From positions 12,524,001 through 12,588,000 of the forward strand of contig NC_026656.2 of NCBI RefSeq assembly GCF_000004075.3: DNA of 64,000 nucleotides, written 5' to 3'. This document shows positions 61,232 through 64,000 of the stretch, piece after piece. The notes beneath the pieces are model-generated. The model saw nothing but the letters and a program-made list of their open reading frames with translations, made no database searches and was not told the origin of the DNA. A program made the position numbers and the translations under genes. Within the stretch, counting starts at the first letter, position 1. The number at the start of each line of letters is the position of its first letter. The DNA comes from Cucumis sativus (lineage: Eukaryota > Streptophyta > Magnoliopsida > Cucurbitales > Cucurbitaceae).

Positions 61232-64000
61232 TATATATTTTTCTAAAATAGTTTTTCACATTTATTTTATATAAAAAATATCTCTATTTTAAATTTTGCC
61301 TTTGATTTTAAAACAGTCTCTTCAGTTTTTTAATTTGATTCTTATATTTTAATATAATTTCCACTATAGCCTTGTTTTTAGTTAATAAATTTTAAATAAT
61401 TAAATGAATATAATTCTATCCTCGACCAGTGGCTATAAATGTTTATTATTCATAAAATTTAAAATTTTTTAATGTATTGTAAATATTTTGTCAATTTTAC
61501 TATTTTAACAATTTCCTTTACAATTAATTGAATTTCACTATATTTCATTACTTTCAAAAATTAAAATTAAATTTTAGTTGGCAAAAAGAAAATGAATACC
61601 TACACGTTTGGTTTTAGTTTTTTAGAATTAAATCTATAAACACTTATTTCAATTATAACTTTTTATTTTATTATTTACATTTTTTTTGTTAATATTATTT
61701 ACATTTTCTTTTTGTTAATATTTTCAAAAAAATAAAGTAAGATGAATATCATTATAAATATTTGAGAAGCAACCAATTTAATTTTCAAACATTAAAGATA
61801 AAAAATCAAGTAGTTACTAAAGTTACAGGATTGTTTTATTTTTGTTTTTAATCGTAGTTTTACCAACAAAATTTATTTTGAATGATTTAAAACAAATTTT
61901 CATATAATTTAACTGAGTTTGAATTCTATTTTGGTCCCTAAACTTTTAAAAATATTTGTTAGTTCCTGAACTTAAAAGAAAGCTTACCTACTTGGATTAT
62001 GTTAATTCTATAGTGGAATGATTAAACAACTTCTATATTTGGATGACTAGACCCTATAATCTTCGTTGTATTAGTTTAAATCAAAGAACTTTAAGTAGAC
62101 AAGTAAAATAGGATTGGCATATCTATGTGTTCACATCCACAAGAAGGTAAAATAAACTACAAAGAATAAAATAAGTACAACACTTTTATAAAATACACTA
62201 TGAAACTACGAACAAAAATTCATTTAATGAATCACAAAACATTAAAGAAAAAAAACACCCAATGAATAAAAAAATATCTTCAACTTGAGGCACTATCCGA
62301 TAAAATATCAACCTACCTTTAGTCTTTAAATAAAAATTAAAATCTTAGACTTTGAAAGATGGTTATCTTATTTGACGACTTAATCATCTAAAAATAAAAG
62401 CTTTCTCATAATTCTGATAAGATTAGTTTGGTGCAAAGTTTTATAAATATCTGCAAAAGTTTTATTTTGATTTTGGTTATAGGATTTAGATTTCAAATTT
62501 AGAATTCCAAATTTTAATATATTCCATTTAATGCAATTTATGATCATAAGTCTTCCTACGTTTTGATTTTGTATATGAAAACTTTGGTAATTGTTTATTT
62601 GTTTTTTACTATTTGTTTAAACATTAGAGTTTAAATTGTAAATGTTGTTGGATGGATTTGTATGGAAATCTCTAAAAACTGTTGACACCAATGATCTTGC
62701 AGAGAATTAGGTGATTACGTCACTGAGGACACGTGGGCGGTTGAGACTAAAGACTGAGGATACAGCAAATTTAATATATATATATATATATATTATACTA
62801 TGAAAGAAAGAAAGAAAAAAGGAATTGTAATATTTGATTATATAGTGGAGAGTAGGGTCCACGCGCCAATTGATTAGATGTGATGGAGGCATCAATGACC
62901 CACTCCCCAATTATATATAATTTCCCTTTTTTTCTTCTCAAAAATAATTTTAAGAAAATTAAAAAAAATTAAACAACGAGGCTATTGGAAGAGAAGAGAG
63001 TTTCGATTATATATGGTGTCATGCTGACGTTATGAGGTTTAGTCAATAACATGATCTGCCACGTCGCATGTTTCAAACTTAAACCCAACTTTTAACCATC
63101 TAATCACTAAACTTCATCACACACACATATACACATATATATATCTATTATGAGATGAGAATATCAACTTCTTCCATTCTAATTATTTTAATATTCTATA
63201 GATTATTTTAATTTAAATAACGATAGTCTATTTGAAATGTAAACAAAATAGTAAACGTAAGTTTATTTTTATGGTTTTTTTTCTTTTTTTTTTTGCCATT
63301 TTATATGGATATACATATTTGTCTCTATGCACTACAATACACATGAGTATACAAAACAAAATTTTACATAAATTTAAGTGGAAGTTTATAAAGGTATTTA
63401 ATTTTACATAAATTTAACATTAATTAGACAAAACAAAATAATTTTTTAAAGATTTCTAAAAGGGTTGAGAGGCAAGAATAAAGGTTGACGGGAAGTTGGT
63501 AGGATGTTTGATTATATATGAATATGTTGGTGAGATGCTCTATATAGAAAGAAAAAAAAAAGGTTGTGACTTGCATAATAATTAATTTAGTACTTTCTTA
63601 TCATATCATGTCATTTTCGTTATGGATTTTCTTTATTTTGATATACTTCAGTGTTACCATTGCACACCATTGAACGTATCTACCTTTCAATTTTAAATTA
63701 TTAAATTAGTTGAGTAAGCTTCGAAATAGCTTAACAATTAGTATTGATAAAATGTTACTGAGTATTATTGAAAGAACTACTTATATCTTAGTTTGACCGT
63801 ATTTGTTGAATTTTGAAATTTAACAATATCCTATAGTAGTTTTAATCAAATGGATATTTGATAATTTTGCTTTTGTTTGTAGTAGTTTTACTTTACATTT
63901 TTTTTTCTAACCCATGAAGGATAATGGTTCAAGTAGTACTGTTTAACATATTCTACGCTCTAATGTGTTTGATATTCATTTCAACTATGTTTTATTTTTA
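61229..64000. other. AT-rich right flank; promoter-like words at 62.71-63.07 kb
   Basis: No gene is seen. Positions 62715-62735 hold TTACGTCA and CACGTG in close order; TATATATAA follows near 62911 and GCCACGTCGC near 63058. They could be control elements of a gene beyond the window or chance. A copy of the dispersed GTAAATATTTTGTCAATTTT motif lies at 61470-61515. Confidence 0.4.

Noticed and set aside
1..64000. CRISPR arrays, bacterial operons, phage or viral genes
   Set aside because: None seen. Direct repeats here are tandem minisatellites without unique spacers, and the coding genes are all spliced plant genes.

Overview
The window reads as nuclear DNA of a dicot plant. Genes are split by GT-AG introns, the DNA between them is very AT-rich, and each recognisable protein is closest in my memory to plant families. 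Several dispersed repeats resemble ones I associate with cucurbits such as Cucumis. That assignment is inference from memory and rests on no search.

Seven protein genes can be modelled with exons whose phases close. In order they are: a RING-H2 protein with an N-terminal MGSACC lipid-anchor motif (+, 1953-4978); a small accessory subunit of mitochondrial complex I of the At2g31490 type (+, 7016-10371); a Y3SK2 dehydrin (+, 13301-14914); the chloroplast histidinol-phosphate phosphatase IMPL2/HISN7 (+, 16629-21239); the SUMO-activating enzyme subunit SAE2 (-, 21868-30445); the SNF2 remodeler DRD1 of RNA-directed DNA methylation (+, 37995-44635); and a BEL1-like TALE homeodomain protein of the BLH2/BLH4 (SAWTOOTH) type (-, 47370-50220). 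IMPL2 and SAE2 converge, with 628 bases between their stops. The genes do not form a pathway or operon; each acts alone.

The rest is mobile-element debris and simple repeats. SAE2 intron 5 (about 3.9 kb) holds a tRNA-derived SINE and a decayed L1-type LINE. The LINE itself was hit by a 73-base SINE-like insert flanked by a perfect 12-base target duplication and by an antisense LINE 3' fragment. A second copy of that 3' fragment lies at 11.27-11.64 kb, followed by a terminal-inverted-repeat element of about 950 bases filled with a degenerate minisatellite. From 31 to 37.5 kb there are relic LTR-like segments and a tandem array. From 51.5 to 64 kb I find no gene, only AT-rich sequence, microsatellites and one G-rich patch.

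No new multi-gene system is evident. The best leads are gene-level: an in-frame, stop-free 81-base last intron in DRD1 that would give two C-termini; an overlapping upstream ORF in the DRD1 leader; two upstream ORFs in the BEL1-like leader, one crossing a splice junction; a probable GC-AG intron in SAE2; four site II elements before the complex I gene; and a CE3/ABRE/G-box cluster before the dehydrin.
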